Below, in pieces: positions 54,212 through 63,714 of a DNA stretch of 64,000 nucleotides. The DNA is from Mycobacterium basiliense (GTDB taxonomy: Bacteria; Actinomycetota; Actinomycetes; Mycobacteriales; Mycobacteriaceae). Below the pieces are notes generated by a model. That model did no database searches, was not told the DNA's origin, and saw only the letters and a list, made by a program, of their open reading frames with translations. Within the stretch, counting starts at the first letter, position 1, and the number at the start of each line of letters is the position of its first letter. Where the stretch lies: positions 3,472,001 through 3,536,000 of the forward strand of contig NZ_LR130759.1 of assembly GCF_900292015.1 (NCBI RefSeq), in the 5' to 3' direction. Made by a program: the position numbers and the translations under genes.

Positions 54212-55000
54212 TCATTTCGGGAAGCCGAACAGCTGGACAACCCCGTGGTCGCGGCCTGCGGTATAGCCGCCATCGACAGCAATGGCCTGACCCGTCACAA
54301 ACGAGGCGTCGGGCGACAACAGAAAGGCGGCCACGGCAGCGATCTCCTCCGGCCGGCCCAGCCGTTGCAACGCATGCTCCTCGGTGATCGACGCCCGCGG
54401 GCCCTCCATGCCCGGCATGCCCAGGACGCTTTCGGACATCGGCGTCTCGATGAAGCCTGGGCAGATGGCGTTTGCCCGGATGCCACTCGGACCGTAGTCC
54501 AGCGCAATGTTCTTGGTCAGCAACACGACACCGCCCTTTGCCGCGTTGTACGAGCTACCGCCCGCGGTGCCTTCGAGGCCTTCGATGCTGGCCAGGGTGA
54601 CTATCGAACCACGCTCGCCATCGATGCGAGGTTGCTCGATCATCCGCGCCAGTGCGGCCTTGGCCACCAGGAATGTGGCGGTGAGGTTGATACCGATGAC
54701 GCGGTCCCATTCGGACCGCGGGAGCAGATGGACCGGGCCGCCGCCGGCAACCCCGGCGGAATGGACGACGCCATCGAGGCGGCCAGGCACGGCGTCGAAT
54801 GCTGCGGTGATCGCCGCTTCATCGGTCACGTCGGCGGTCACGAAGGCGAAGCGCGGTCCCAGATCCTGTTGCGGGTGGTCGAGGTCGGCGCCGACGACCG
54901 AGGCACCGTCGTCGAGCAGCCGTCGGGCGGTAGCCAGGCCGATCCCGGACGCCGCACCCGTGACCAGAAATGCTCGCGAGTTGGTGCGCTGAGCACTCAC
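54212..55000 (-). CDS. Short-chain dehydrogenase/reductase
   Basis: A 262-residue classical SDR. Cofactor motif TGAASGIG at ~14-21, D-binding [14 protein letters not shown], and catalytic Ser/Tyr/Lys in SIEGLEG and YNAAK. The substrate is an alcohol or ketone. The start codon overlaps the SRPBCC gene stop by 4 bp, so the two are coupled. Confidence 0.9.
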   Translation of the reverse strand: MSAQRTNSRAFLVTGAASGIGLATARRLLDDGASVVGADLDHPQQDLGPRFAFVTADVTDEAAITAAFDAVPGRLDGVVHSAGVAGGGPVHLLPRSEWDRVIGINLTATFLVAKAALARMIEQPRIDGERGSIVTLASIEGLEGTAGGSSYNAAKGGVVLLTKNIALDYGPSGIRANAICPGFIETPMSESVLGMPGMEGPRASITEEHALQRLGRPEEIAAVAAFLLSPDASFVTGQAIAVDGGYTAGRDHGVVQLFGFPK

Positions 55001-55440
55001 CGTGGCGAGCTCTCCAGCGCCTTGGCACAGCCGGACAGGATCGCCCGGAAGCTCCAGCGCAGCAGCGGTCGGGTGAGGGCCTCCAGCACCTTGCCACCCG
55101 CACGAGTGGGGTGCGTATAGCTGGTCAGCCAGTCGACGTGGGTACCGGCATCCGACGCGGTGAATGTCAAAGTGCCGCCCTCGTGATCAAACGGTGGGAT
55201 GGCACGGACGATCAGGTAGGAGTAGCTGCGTGGCCGGTCAAACGCCGTGATCTTCTCTCGGAACCAGGTGCCGATGCCGATCACCTCGCGCACGGCACCG
55301 GTACCGGGCGGCGGCGAACCCTTGGCGTAATCGGACTTGAGCACCAGCGGAGCCGTGGCCAAGCTGGCCGGGTCGGCTAGCCAGTCGAAGACTTGATCCA
55401 GGGGCGCTGCGATGGTCTGCTGCAAGTGAATCTCGACCAT
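54997..55440 (-). CDS. SRPBCC-superfamily (START/polyketide-cyclase-like) protein
   Basis: A 147-residue helix-grip protein: [21 protein letters not shown] at the N-terminus and [17 protein letters not shown] with a C-terminal helix. Members bind hydrophobic ligands and some catalyse cyclisations. As first gene of an SDR/ACAD-fold/CysQ operon it may hold the substrate for these oxidoreductases (inference). Confidence 0.8.
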   Translation of the reverse strand: MVEIHLQQTIAAPLDQVFDWLADPASLATAPLVLKSDYAKGSPPPGTGAVREVIGIGTWFREKITAFDRPRSYSYLIVRAIPPFDHEGGTLTFTASDAGTHVDWLTSYTHPTRAGGKVLEALTRPLLRWSFRAILSGCAKALESSPR

Positions 55441-55561
55441 GAGAACTCCCGTCTAGCGGCCCCACGTACTCCCGCACATGCTAGACCCAACGGCGAGTGG
55501 TTGCGAAGGCTCTTCAGAGACGATCACGCTGCACTCGACTTCTTTTCTGTGAGAGCATCTT

Positions 55562-56122
55562 TCACCCGTGCCACGAAAGTACCACTCTTGCCAGCATCGC
55601 CGGTGGGCTTCGCGCGCATTGCGGTTGCGGCACATCGGCACCGGGGGCCGACAACGCCGGGAAAAGCAAGGCGCTGCCCGGTGTGGTGACATAGGTTTGC
55701 CCGTCGGGCAGCGACCAGATAACCGTGCCGTCTGGTAGTTGCCGGTCACGCCAGCCCCAAAACGTCTTGAGCAGGTGGTGTTTTCAGCATGCCGAAAGTC
55801 GATCCCGCCGGCCTGAAACACCGCACCCACCTGGGGTGGCCGTTCCCGCATCGCACGGGCATACCGCAGGTTGCTGTGACCCATTGCCACACTGGTACCG
55901 AGCGCCGCAGCGACCGCGGCCGCCCACCGCCTCACAGGTGTCGGCCGCCCACTCCGCATGCTCACCGTGCTACACCAGCCGCAGCCGAAACAGCTCGTCG
56001 ATGGCGACCAGACGCTCGGCCGCGGTGCGGGATTCGGTGCGCGCGGCCTCGATGATCCGGGTCAGGACGTCAAAGCCACCGTTATCGAACATCTGTGCGA
56101 TCATGCCGAACTCGACCGACAT
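55562..56122 (-). pseudogene. REP13E12-type (DUF222/HNH endonuclease) remnant with internal deletion
   Basis: The N-terminal part (DVLTRIIEAARTESRTAAERL, VAIDELF) stops and continues in another frame (AAALGTSVAMGHSNLRYARAM, QAGGIDFR), both typical of DUF222. The C-terminal part ([34 protein letters not shown]) is the characteristic end of 13E12 proteins. The central HNH region is missing. The family is repetitive in mycobacteria and often used as a phage/plasmid insertion target. The remnant is immediately upstream of dhmA. Confidence 0.75.
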
Positions 56123-56247
56123 TGATTCTGACCACGCGACCCGGTTCACTGGTGCCCTGGACGGTAAGCGGAAAACCGTGCGCCTCGGCTCGGGTTGTCG
56201 AATGGGTGGGCACGTTGCGCGTCGGGATGCGATAGGGAGTTGGGGTC

Positions 56248-57153
56248 ATGGATGTCCTGAAAACGCCGGATGCTCGATTCGAAAACCTGGTCGGCTACCC
56301 GTTCGCGCCGCACTATGTCGATGTCGCAGCCAGCGACACGCCAGAGTTGCGCATGCACTACGTCGACGAGGGCCCTACCGACGGATCACCCATCGTCTTG
56401 TTGCACGGCGAGCCGACCTGGAGCTATTTGTATCGGACGATGATCCCGCCGCTGCGCGACGGCGGAAACCGCGTGCTCGCACCCGACCTGATCGGCTTCG
56501 GTCGCTCCGACAAGCCCACCCGGATCGAGGATTACACGTACCTCCGTCATGTCGAATGGGTGACGTCGTGGCTAGTGAAGCTCAACCTGACGAACGTGAC
56601 CCTCTTCGTTCAGGACTGGGGATCGCTGATCGGCTTGCGCATCGCCGCCGAGCAGGGTGATCGAATTGCCCGCTTGGTGGTGGCCAACGGGTTCCTACCA
56701 ACCGCGCAGCGACGCACACCGCCGGCCTTTTACCTTTGGCGAGCCTTCGCCCGCTACTCCCCCGTGCTACCCGCGGGTCGCATCGTGGCCACCGGAACGG
56801 TGCACAAGGTTCGCGCTGAAGTGCGGGCCGGCTACGACGCCCCTTTCCCGGACAAGCGGTATCAAGCGGGGGCCCGGGTCTTCCCGCAGCTGGTACCCAC
56901 GTCACCCAACGACCCGGCAGTGCCGGCCAATCGGGCCGCATGGGACACGCTCGGCCGGTGGGAGAAGCCGTTCCTAGCCATCTTCGGCCGTCGCGATCCG
57001 ATTCTGGGCCGAGCCGACCGTCCGCTGATCCAACACATCCCCGGGGCTGCCGGCCAGCCGCACGCCCGGATCAACGCCGGCCACTTCATTCAAGAGGACA
57101 GCGGGCCAGAACTTGCCGAGCGCATACTTGCTTGGCAACGGGCGTTGCCCTAG
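56248..57153 (+). CDS. dhmA: Haloalkane dehalogenase
   Basis: A 301-residue alpha/beta hydrolase, nearly colinear with Rv2296 (DhmA): [19 protein letters not shown] at the start, [11 protein letters not shown] as oxyanion loop, nucleophile Asp123 in VQDWGS, acid in FGRRDPILG, and His in NAGHFIQED. It cleaves carbon-halogen bonds hydrolytically, giving alcohol and halide. The natural substrate in mycobacteria is unknown. Confidence 0.93.
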   Translation: MDVLKTPDARFENLVGYPFAPHYVDVAASDTPELRMHYVDEGPTDGSPIVLLHGEPTWSYLYRTMIPPLRDGGNRVLAPDLIGFGRSDKPTRIEDYTYLRHVEWVTSWLVKLNLTNVTLFVQDWGSLIGLRIAAEQGDRIARLVVANGFLPTAQRRTPPAFYLWRAFARYSPVLPAGRIVATGTVHKVRAEVRAGYDAPFPDKRYQAGARVFPQLVPTSPNDPAVPANRAAWDTLGRWEKPFLAIFGRRDPILGRADRPLIQHIPGAAGQPHARINAGHFIQEDSGPELAERILAWQRALP

Positions 57154-57439
57154 ACCCGGCAAACCTTTGGGACGGACCCCGCGACGCCACCACATCACAG
57201 GCTCGATAGGTGCACGCAACGGCGGCTGTGGCAGGCGGTAGCGGGCAGCACCGGCGATGGTGCCCGCGCCGGTGACGACGAACGGAATCTTGGGCGCCCA
57301 CCGGGACCCGCGTGATCTACCGTCGGAACCGGCTGCGCCGGTCGGCGCCTATTCGAGCGCCCCGGTCAGCGGTTGTCGGAGCTTTGTTCGGCACTGAAGG
57401 GCATTGCCCGGCCACAGTTTCGAGATCCGTTGACATGAT

Positions 57440-58978
57440 CTACTCCAGCTCGACGGCTTGACACCAGGCGATGCGGGCCTCGTGCAGTGCTCGCTCATGC
57501 GATTTCGACGTGTCGATTCGGACCGAGGAGTGCCAGCCATGGTGCTGCGCGGCCAGCGTCGCGGCGATCTCGGGCGTCGCGTCGGAATTGCCCGGCTCCC
57601 TTGCGCTGATTCGATCGGACGCAACGCGAATAGGTACCGTGCACTGCAATTCCACTAGCGCCGAATGTGTTTCGCTCGCAATGCGATAAGCTTGCGCCCT
57701 CATCTGCGGATCTCGCCAGGTCGCGTCGAGGATCACCGACCGGCCACTTGACAGACACAGGCGCGCTCGACGCAGGGCTACCTCATAGACGGCAGCGACG
57801 TTTGCCGGTGCATACAGCCCAGCGTCCACAACATCCGTCTCGCCGCTGATCGCACCCCAATCCTGCAGTTCACGACGTACATCGTCGGTGGAGATCACCT
57901 GGGCCCCAACCTGTTCGGCGAGCCCTCTAGCCAAGCTCGACTTTCCAGTGCCCGGGCTTCCACCCACCAGCGCCAGCCGGATCGTACCGTCTTGCAGGTG
58001 CTGCCGGGCGATGTCTAGGTGCCGAGCAGCGTGTGCAGCGGCTTCAGCTTTACCCTGCGAGAGTCGAACGCAGTCGGTCTTCGCCCGCACCACCGCCCGA
58101 TATGCGATATAGAAATCGCACAGCGGCATGGGCGCCGGGTCGCCGGAGTGCGCAACGTAGCGTTGCAGAAAATATTGTCCAAGGTCCTTGCGGCCCAGAA
58201 ACTCCAGGTCCATGGCAAGAAACGCAGCGTCATCGATGCGGTCGACCCGGCGAAGTTCATCGTCGAATTCCAGGCAATCCAGCAGCGCCGGACCGTCGTC
58301 AACGCAAAAGATGTCGTCCGCGAGCAGATCGCCGTGGCCATCGACAATGCGGCCTTCCCCGATCCGTCGGGTGAATAAAAGGCCACGGCCACGGAGGAAT
58401 TCGCCGACAAGGTGCTCGATCTGTCCGATCGACTCGTCGGTCACCGTGGTGCCCCCATGGCGATGCAGCTCGGACAGGTTCTCGCGCCAGAGTTGCTCGA
58501 TGGCACCCGGCTCGCCCCGGGCGTCAATCGACAAACCACGTTGTGCATGATCGTGAAACCGAGCCAGTACACCGGCGATGGTGTCCAGCACGCCCCGCAC
58601 AACCTCGTCCGACTCGGCTCGGTTCGCTAGCGATGCCAACCGGTCCTCGTCGCGATAGCGTCGCATGACAACGACCGGTTCGGCGGCCCCTCCCGCCGGA
58701 TCGCTGAGATACCCGACACCGAGATAGCTGCCGGGCGACAACCTGCTGTTCAACTCGACTTCGCGTCGGCACGCATGCTCGCGTTGCTCAACCGTCCGGA
58801 AATCCAGAAAATCGGTCTTTACCGGTTTCTTCGCCTTGTAGGCTCGGTCGCCGACCAGCACTACGACCCCCGTGTGGGTTTCGTGCATGTCAACGTAGGG
58901 AACGAAGGGCAACTGGGACGCCTCGGGCCCGATGGCCGCGGTCGACGATCGGACGGTCTCTCGCTCGGTTCTGATCAC
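57440..58978 (-). CDS. Bifunctional phosphotransferase/AAA-type kinase, Rv2004c-like
   Basis: A 512-residue fusion. Residues ~30-330 are an aminoglycoside-phosphotransferase-like domain (KKPVKTDFLDF, IVDGHGDLLADDIF with catalytic Asp, CLEFDDELRRVDRIDDAAF). Residues ~345-510 are a P-loop kinase (GGSPGTGKSSLARGLA). The order and neighbours match Rv2004c, a DosR-regulon gene that follows the stress protein Rv2005c. Its GTG overlaps the stop of the upstream stress-protein gene (GTGA). The biochemical role is unknown. Confidence 0.87.
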   Translation of the reverse strand: MIRTERETVRSSTAAIGPEASQLPFVPYVDMHETHTGVVVLVGDRAYKAKKPVKTDFLDFRTVEQREHACRREVELNSRLSPGSYLGVGYLSDPAGGAAEPVVVMRRYRDEDRLASLANRAESDEVVRGVLDTIAGVLARFHDHAQRGLSIDARGEPGAIEQLWRENLSELHRHGGTTVTDESIGQIEHLVGEFLRGRGLLFTRRIGEGRIVDGHGDLLADDIFCVDDGPALLDCLEFDDELRRVDRIDDAAFLAMDLEFLGRKDLGQYFLQRYVAHSGDPAPMPLCDFYIAYRAVVRAKTDCVRLSQGKAEAAAHAARHLDIARQHLQDGTIRLALVGGSPGTGKSSLARGLAEQVGAQVISTDDVRRELQDWGAISGETDVVDAGLYAPANVAAVYEVALRRARLCLSSGRSVILDATWRDPQMRAQAYRIASETHSALVELQCTVPIRVASDRISAREPGNSDATPEIAATLAAQHHGWHSSVRIDTSKSHERALHEARIAWCQAVELE

Positions 58979-59868
58979 GGCCGTGCCACGATCACCGGCG
59001 TACTTGCCGAGTGCACAACCGCATTGCTGACCGAGCCCAGCAGCATGCCGGTAAATCCGCCTCGTCCATGGCTTCCGAGCACGACCAGCTGTGCCGTTTG
59101 CGCTTGATGAATCAGCTGTCGAGCCGGTCGATCACATACGACCACTCGATGCAGCCGCACGTCGGGGTAGCGCTCCTGCCACCCGGCCAGGCGTTCGGCT
59201 AGAATCTGCTCCGCTTCATCTTTGACCGTCGACCAGTCCCAGCCGGGTAGGTCGACAACTTCAAGGTCGCTCCACGCATGCACCGCGGTGAGCGCCACAC
59301 CTCGACGTGACGCCTCGTCGAATGCGATCGCCGTCGCCGACTCTGAGGCCGGCGAGCCATCGATGCCCAGTACCACGGGCGCTCGCTCGGGATCCGCAGA
59401 ATGCGGCAGTGACGGATCCTCGTCGCGGATCACCGCAATCGGACAATGCGCGCGGCGCAACAGACCGGAACTAACCGAGCCAAGCAATCCACGGGCTACC
59501 GCTCCGCGGCCGTGGCTGCCTACCACCACCATTGCCGCCTCGTCGGACATTTCCACCAGCGTCGGCACCGGCGGTGACCATCTCAGCTCGCAGCTGACCG
59601 GGGCACCGCGCACTGCGCTCGCGATTTCTTCGGCGGTCTTGACCGCGTGTTCGAGGACCTGGCGACCGTCTTCTTCCTGCCATACCGCCATGCTCATCGA
59701 CATCGGCATCGCCGGCCACATCGGCACGGCCCCGTTCACCATGTGAACCAAGGTCAGTCGCACGTGGCGGATCGCCGCATCGCGCGCCGCCCACACCACA
59801 GCAGCGTCGGACGCCGACGATCCATCGACACCAACCACAATGCCGTGACGCTTCATCGGTACAGACAT
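58975..59868 (-). CDS. Universal stress protein, tandem domains (Rv2005c-like)
   Basis: A 297-residue protein with two Usp domains. Each has the ATP-binding G-x2-G-x9-GS/T end: GSHGRGAVARGLLGSVSSGL (~125) and GSHGRGGFTGMLLGSVSNAV (~265), with VVGVDGS and VLGIDGS starts. ATG 59868 has AAGGAG 6 nt upstream. It resembles Rv2005c, induced by DosR in hypoxia. A good DosR box lies 50 bp upstream. Confidence 0.9.
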   Translation of the reverse strand: MSVPMKRHGIVVGVDGSSASDAAVVWAARDAAIRHVRLTLVHMVNGAVPMWPAMPMSMSMAVWQEEDGRQVLEHAVKTAEEIASAVRGAPVSCELRWSPPVPTLVEMSDEAAMVVVGSHGRGAVARGLLGSVSSGLLRRAHCPIAVIRDEDPSLPHSADPERAPVVLGIDGSPASESATAIAFDEASRRGVALTAVHAWSDLEVVDLPGWDWSTVKDEAEQILAERLAGWQERYPDVRLHRVVVCDRPARQLIHQAQTAQLVVLGSHGRGGFTGMLLGSVSNAVVHSASTPVIVARP

Positions 59869-59917
59869 GTCGTTCTCCTTGGTCACCGAAAACGCTATTA
59901 CCCAGCCATCTGTAGGT

Positions 59918-59937
59918 CGTGAGGCTTAAGTCACCAA
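59918..59937 (-). promoter_or_regulatory. DosR box upstream of the universal stress protein operon
   Basis: On the minus strand it reads TTGGTGACTTAAGCCTCACG, matching TTSGGGACTWWAGTCCCSAA at about 14-15 of 20 positions with an almost perfect left half and TTAAG centre. It ends 50 bp before the ATG at 59868, a usual DosR-box distance. Confidence 0.65.
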
Positions 59938-60119
59938 CCGCGCGGACCACCGGCCTTCATCCGCGTGCTTGGCGTCGATCAGTCCGGGACCAATGGTGGT
60001 AAACGAGGGTCAAACGGCAGTCGCTGCGTTCTGCTCGGTGTTGCCGCGCCGCGCCGGGCATTCCGTACTTGTGGTTCACGATTGACCGGCCGCTACGATG
60101 GCGCCCCCGTGGTTGGCGG

Positions 60120-61850
60120 TCAGTCGGCAAGCGGAGCGGTCCAGTGGACCCGGGTGCCGCCCTCGGGCGGATTGCTGATCTCACAGCTACCACCGAGTTG
60201 CTCGGCACGATAGTTCATATTGGCCAGGCCGCTGCGGCGCGAAATGTCGGCGGGCATGCCGCACCCGTTGTCGACGATGTCGATGCTGAACATGTCATCG
60301 ACGCTGACCTCGACAGTCAGCCGCGTTGCACCCGAGTGGCGAATGGCGTTGCTGATGGCCTCGGTGGTGACCGCTTCGGCGTGCTCGGCAAGTTCGTCGC
60401 CAACCGCCGTCATCGGTCCCACCACGTGGACGGTGGTGGCGAGGTCGCGATTGTCGGTTAGATCGGCAACCACAGTTTGAATCCGCCGGCGAAAGCCGCC
60501 ATCGTGCCCAGAAGCGGATTTCAGGCGGAAGATACTGGTGCGGATTTCCTCAATGATCGTTTGCAAGTCATCGAGCGTGCGGTTGAGCCGGTCGATGACC
60601 TCAGGTGACCGCGCCCGGGCCAGCGTGCCCTGCAGATCCATCCCCGCGGCAAATATCCGTTGAATCACGTGGTCGTGTAAGTCATGTGCAATACGCTCGC
60701 GTTCCGCCAAAATGGTCAACCGTCGAGCATCCTCGCGCCCCGAAGCGAGCATCAATGCAATCGCGGCGTGCCTGGCGAACTGGGTCATCAAATCGAGATA
60801 GCTGGCGTCAAAGGGCTGCTGCTCCGCACTGCGCGCCACGGCGAGCACTCCGGCGACCCGATCATCGGCGCGCAGCGGCATCACGATCGCCGAGCGCTGA
60901 GCGACGTCGGTGAAGGCGGGGATCGGGTAGCTCAGTGTCTCCGTGATCAGCGGCTCGCCGGCCCGGAAAACGGTGCCGGTGGTAGAGCTGTCCACCGGAA
61001 TCCGTTGGCCGACAACCTCGGTCGCATGCTGACCGACCGCGGCGGACACCACCAGGGTGTCGATCTCCTCAACCGGTAGATCGGAGTCGATCGGGACCAG
61101 AACGATGGCCTGTTCGGCGTCGGTCAACGTGCGAGCACGTTCGGCAATCATCTGCAGCGGACGGCCCTGCTGAGATTCGGTGCTGGACAGCAGGGCGGCG
61201 GTGATCTCTCGGCTGGCCTCCATCCACTTCACCGACGTCCGTTCGCGCTCGAAGAGTTGCGCATTGTCGATGGCGACCCCGGCCGCGAACGCCAACCCGC
61301 GGGCGGCGAACTCGTCAGATTCGGAGAACACGCGGCCGGGATCCACGTGGGTCAGATACAGGCTGCCGAACACCGTGCCCCGGATCGTAATCGGCACTCC
61401 GAGGAAGGCACGCATGGGCGGGTGATGCTCCGGGAACCCGCAGGCCGCAGGGTGAGTGGTGAGATCGTCCAGACGCAGCGCCGGCGTCTCGACGAGGGAG
61501 ACGCCTAGCACGCCCTTGCCGACCGGCAGGTGCCCGATCTGCCGGACCGCCACATCGTCGAGTCCCGTGTGGACGAACCTGACCAGCGATCCTTCGGGAT
61601 CACGGACCGCCAGGGCCCCGTATGGCGCCGAGGTCAATTCCCTAGCCGCGAAGATGATCCGACGAAGAGTCGCGTCCAGGTCGAGGTCCGACCCAATCTC
61701 GACGATCACGCGTAGCAAGCGCTCCATTTGATCGCGAGCGGCGAGCAACTCGTCGAGCTGAGCGTGCATCCTGCTAACTAACCCAGGCTGACCAAGCCCA
61801 GCAAAAACGGATCCGCTTTCGCCGCTGGACACCCGACCCGATACCTCCAC
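60120..61850 (-). CDS. dosS: Redox/oxygen-sensing histidine kinase of the DosS/DosT family
   Basis: A 576-residue sensor: GAF-A (~55-200) with the heme-ligand His expected at 143 (EHHPPMRAFLGVP), GAF-B (~220-370), a HisKA_3 domain with phosphorylated His ~392 (AHDLHDHVIQRIF) and an ATPase domain (NAIRHSGATRL, DNGCGMP, GLANMNYRAEQLGG). It would sense O2, NO or CO and phosphorylate DosR. It looks clearly less conserved than DosR relative to M. tuberculosis DosS. The start at 61850 leaves a 174-bp gap from dosR; an internal ATG 27 codons in is possible. Confidence 0.87.
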   Translation of the reverse strand: MEVSGRVSSGESGSVFAGLGQPGLVSRMHAQLDELLAARDQMERLLRVIVEIGSDLDLDATLRRIIFAARELTSAPYGALAVRDPEGSLVRFVHTGLDDVAVRQIGHLPVGKGVLGVSLVETPALRLDDLTTHPAACGFPEHHPPMRAFLGVPITIRGTVFGSLYLTHVDPGRVFSESDEFAARGLAFAAGVAIDNAQLFERERTSVKWMEASREITAALLSSTESQQGRPLQMIAERARTLTDAEQAIVLVPIDSDLPVEEIDTLVVSAAVGQHATEVVGQRIPVDSSTTGTVFRAGEPLITETLSYPIPAFTDVAQRSAIVMPLRADDRVAGVLAVARSAEQQPFDASYLDLMTQFARHAAIALMLASGREDARRLTILAERERIAHDLHDHVIQRIFAAGMDLQGTLARARSPEVIDRLNRTLDDLQTIIEEIRTSIFRLKSASGHDGGFRRRIQTVVADLTDNRDLATTVHVVGPMTAVGDELAEHAEAVTTEAISNAIRHSGATRLTVEVSVDDMFSIDIVDNGCGMPADISRRSGLANMNYRAEQLGGSCEISNPPEGGTRVHWTAPLAD

Positions 61851-62024
61851 GACCCACTTCCGGTAGTCGTTGGTTTCTAACGCTCCGCCGCGGCGTCATG
61901 AACCTGGTGCCCAGCCTAATCACGTGGTGATCGATCAGCCAATATTGGCGCTGAGTCAGCCGGCCATCCCGAAGTCAACCGGCAACCAATTGCCATGCGG
62001 ATGGTGCATACCAGCAAACGACCG

Positions 62025-62675
62025 CTACGGCGTGGGCGGCATCGACCCCTGGTCCAGCCTTGAGGCAAACACCGCGGCCTGCGTCCGCCGCTCCATGCCG
62101 AGTTTGGATAGCAGACGCGATACGTAATTCTTCACCGTCTTCTCGGCGAGAAACATTCGAGCGGCGATCTGCCTGTTCGTCAGACCCTCGCCGAGATGCT
62201 TGAGCAATGTTCGTTCCTGCTCGGTCAGTCCGGACAACGGATCCGGACGCTCGGCGTCTCCACGGAGCTTCGCCATCAGCGCTGCCGCCGCCCGATTATC
62301 GAGTAGCGATTTGCCGGCACCAACGTCCTTGATCGCCCGGGCCAGCTCCATACCCTTGATGTCTTTGACGACGTACCCGCTGGCGCCCGCCAAAATCGCG
62401 TCCAGCATCGCTTCATCGGAAGTGAACGACGTCAGCATCAGACACCGTAGCTCGGGCAAATCGGATAGCAGCTCACGACACAGTTCGATGCCGTTGCCGT
62501 CGGGCAGACGCACGTCAAGCACCGCGACATCGGGCCGGCAGGCAGGGACCCTCGCTATCGCTTCGGATACCGATCCCGCTTCGCCGACAATCTCCAACTC
62601 TGGGTCGGAGGCCAGCAGATCGGCCAGCCCGCGACGAACCACTTCATGGTCATCAACCAAGAAAACCCGAACCAT
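62025..62675 (-). CDS. dosR: Dormancy response regulator DosR/DevR
   Basis: A 216-residue NarL/LuxR-type regulator. Receiver Asp8/Asp9, phospho-acceptor Asp54 (VLDVRLPDG) and Lys104; C-terminal [37 protein letters not shown] in two parts. The sequence is almost that of M. tuberculosis DosR. ATG 62675 has GAAGGA 6 nt upstream. It is expressed with the upstream stress protein and the downstream kinase, and controls the hypoxia/NO dormancy regulon. Confidence 0.95.
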   Translation of the reverse strand: MVRVFLVDDHEVVRRGLADLLASDPELEIVGEAGSVSEAIARVPACRPDVAVLDVRLPDGNGIELCRELLSDLPELRCLMLTSFTSDEAMLDAILAGASGYVVKDIKGMELARAIKDVGAGKSLLDNRAAAALMAKLRGDAERPDPLSGLTEQERTLLKHLGEGLTNRQIAARMFLAEKTVKNYVSRLLSKLGMERRTQAAVFASRLDQGSMPPTP

Positions 62676-62837
62676 TGCGAGTCCTTCCAGCCGACCGCGG
62701 CCAACTCGGGAATCACGAAAGCGGCAGGCAAACATCCACGCTCAACAATTCCCCACCATCACTGGTATCAGATAATGACCCTTCCGGCCCGGGAAACGAC
62801 AGATCACCCCGCGCACCCCATCCGCATCAGCATCGAC

Positions 62838-63620
62838 TCAGTGCCGAACCAGAAGCACCGAGCAGTCGGGATAGCCCAGAATGGGATGACAGTTCGGGGT
62901 GACAAGTCCTGGCAGCTCATCGGCCTCGGACGCCCCGACCACCGCCAGGTCGATTGCGCTGCTGTCGCGCTCGACCTCGCGTGCACCGGTACCCGAGGCG
63001 ACGATCTGGACCGGTACGTCCGGATAGCGGCGCACCCAGCTGTTTATCCGACGATCGATCTGCCTCACCGTGGCGTGCCGGCGCCGCCCCTCCTCCATGG
63101 CCACATGCACGACTTCGTCGTTGTCGGCTTCATCGTTGAGCACGACGGCTATCAGACCGATCTCGATCGGCGATCCGTCGGGGTGGGTACGGATGATCGC
63201 CACGGGACAGCGTGCATGCTTGACCAACGCGGCCGCAGTCGGGCCTAGCACCCCATCAGCGCCCCGCCCTCGCTTGGCGGTGCCCACGCAAATCAGCGCC
63301 GCATTTTGCGATTCATCGATTAATACCTGGTCCGGATCGCCCGAGAGCATCGCCGTTTCGATCTCGACGGGTTTGCCTTCGCTCTGTGCTGCGCTGTGCA
63401 CGGCGCCGACCGCCTGAGACAGCACCCTTTCACCCCGTTCGAAATCCCACTCGGAGGGCGACTCCGACCCGACACGCTGCGCGCCCCGTGGGATGACATA
63501 GACCAGGCGAAGGGACAGCTGCCGACCAACCGCTTCGTCGATCGCCCATTGTGCGGCGGTGATCGACGCCGGCGCACCGTTAACCCCGACCACCACCCAC
63601 TTGGCGTCCAATTGGTTCAT
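62838..63620 (-). CDS. Universal stress protein of the dosR operon (Rv3134c-like)
   Basis: A 260-residue tandem Usp protein. The first domain begins WVVVGVNGAPAS; the second (IGLIAVVLNDEADNDEVV) lacks a clear glycine-rich ATP loop, as in Rv3134c. ATG 63620 has AGGAG 5 nt upstream. In M. tuberculosis Rv3134c, dosR and dosS form one operon; here the gap to dosR is 162 bp, so an extra dosR promoter is possible. Confidence 0.85.
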   Translation of the reverse strand: MNQLDAKWVVVGVNGAPASITAAQWAIDEAVGRQLSLRLVYVIPRGAQRVGSESPSEWDFERGERVLSQAVGAVHSAAQSEGKPVEIETAMLSGDPDQVLIDESQNAALICVGTAKRGRGADGVLGPTAAALVKHARCPVAIIRTHPDGSPIEIGLIAVVLNDEADNDEVVHVAMEEGRRRHATVRQIDRRINSWVRRYPDVPVQIVASGTGAREVERDSSAIDLAVVGASEADELPGLVTPNCHPILGYPDCSVLLVRH

Positions 63621-63694
63621 GTCGACTCCTGACATTTTCGATACGCGCTGGCCGCCGGATCGACCGGGTCCACACCGAACGGCCCCGAGGCGCG

Positions 63695-63714
63695 CGTGGG
63701 GCTACAGGCCACTC
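63695..63714 (+). promoter_or_regulatory. Weak DosR-box-like site upstream of the dosR-operon stress protein
   Basis: CGTGGGGCTACAGGCCACTC keeps the GGG-CT-AG-CC core (10 of 14 core positions). It lies 75 bp before the ATG at 63620 and overlaps the stop of the upstream gene. Autoregulation of this operon is known in M. tuberculosis, which makes the position plausible. Confidence 0.3.

Noticed and set aside
57165..57185. TTTGGGACGGACCCC as a DosR box
   Set aside because: It lies between convergent gene ends where no promoter is needed, and the spacing of the halves is wrong.
59985..60002. GGGACCAATGGTGG as a further DosR box
   Set aside because: Only the left half matches; the site at 59918-59937 is nearer the gene and much better.
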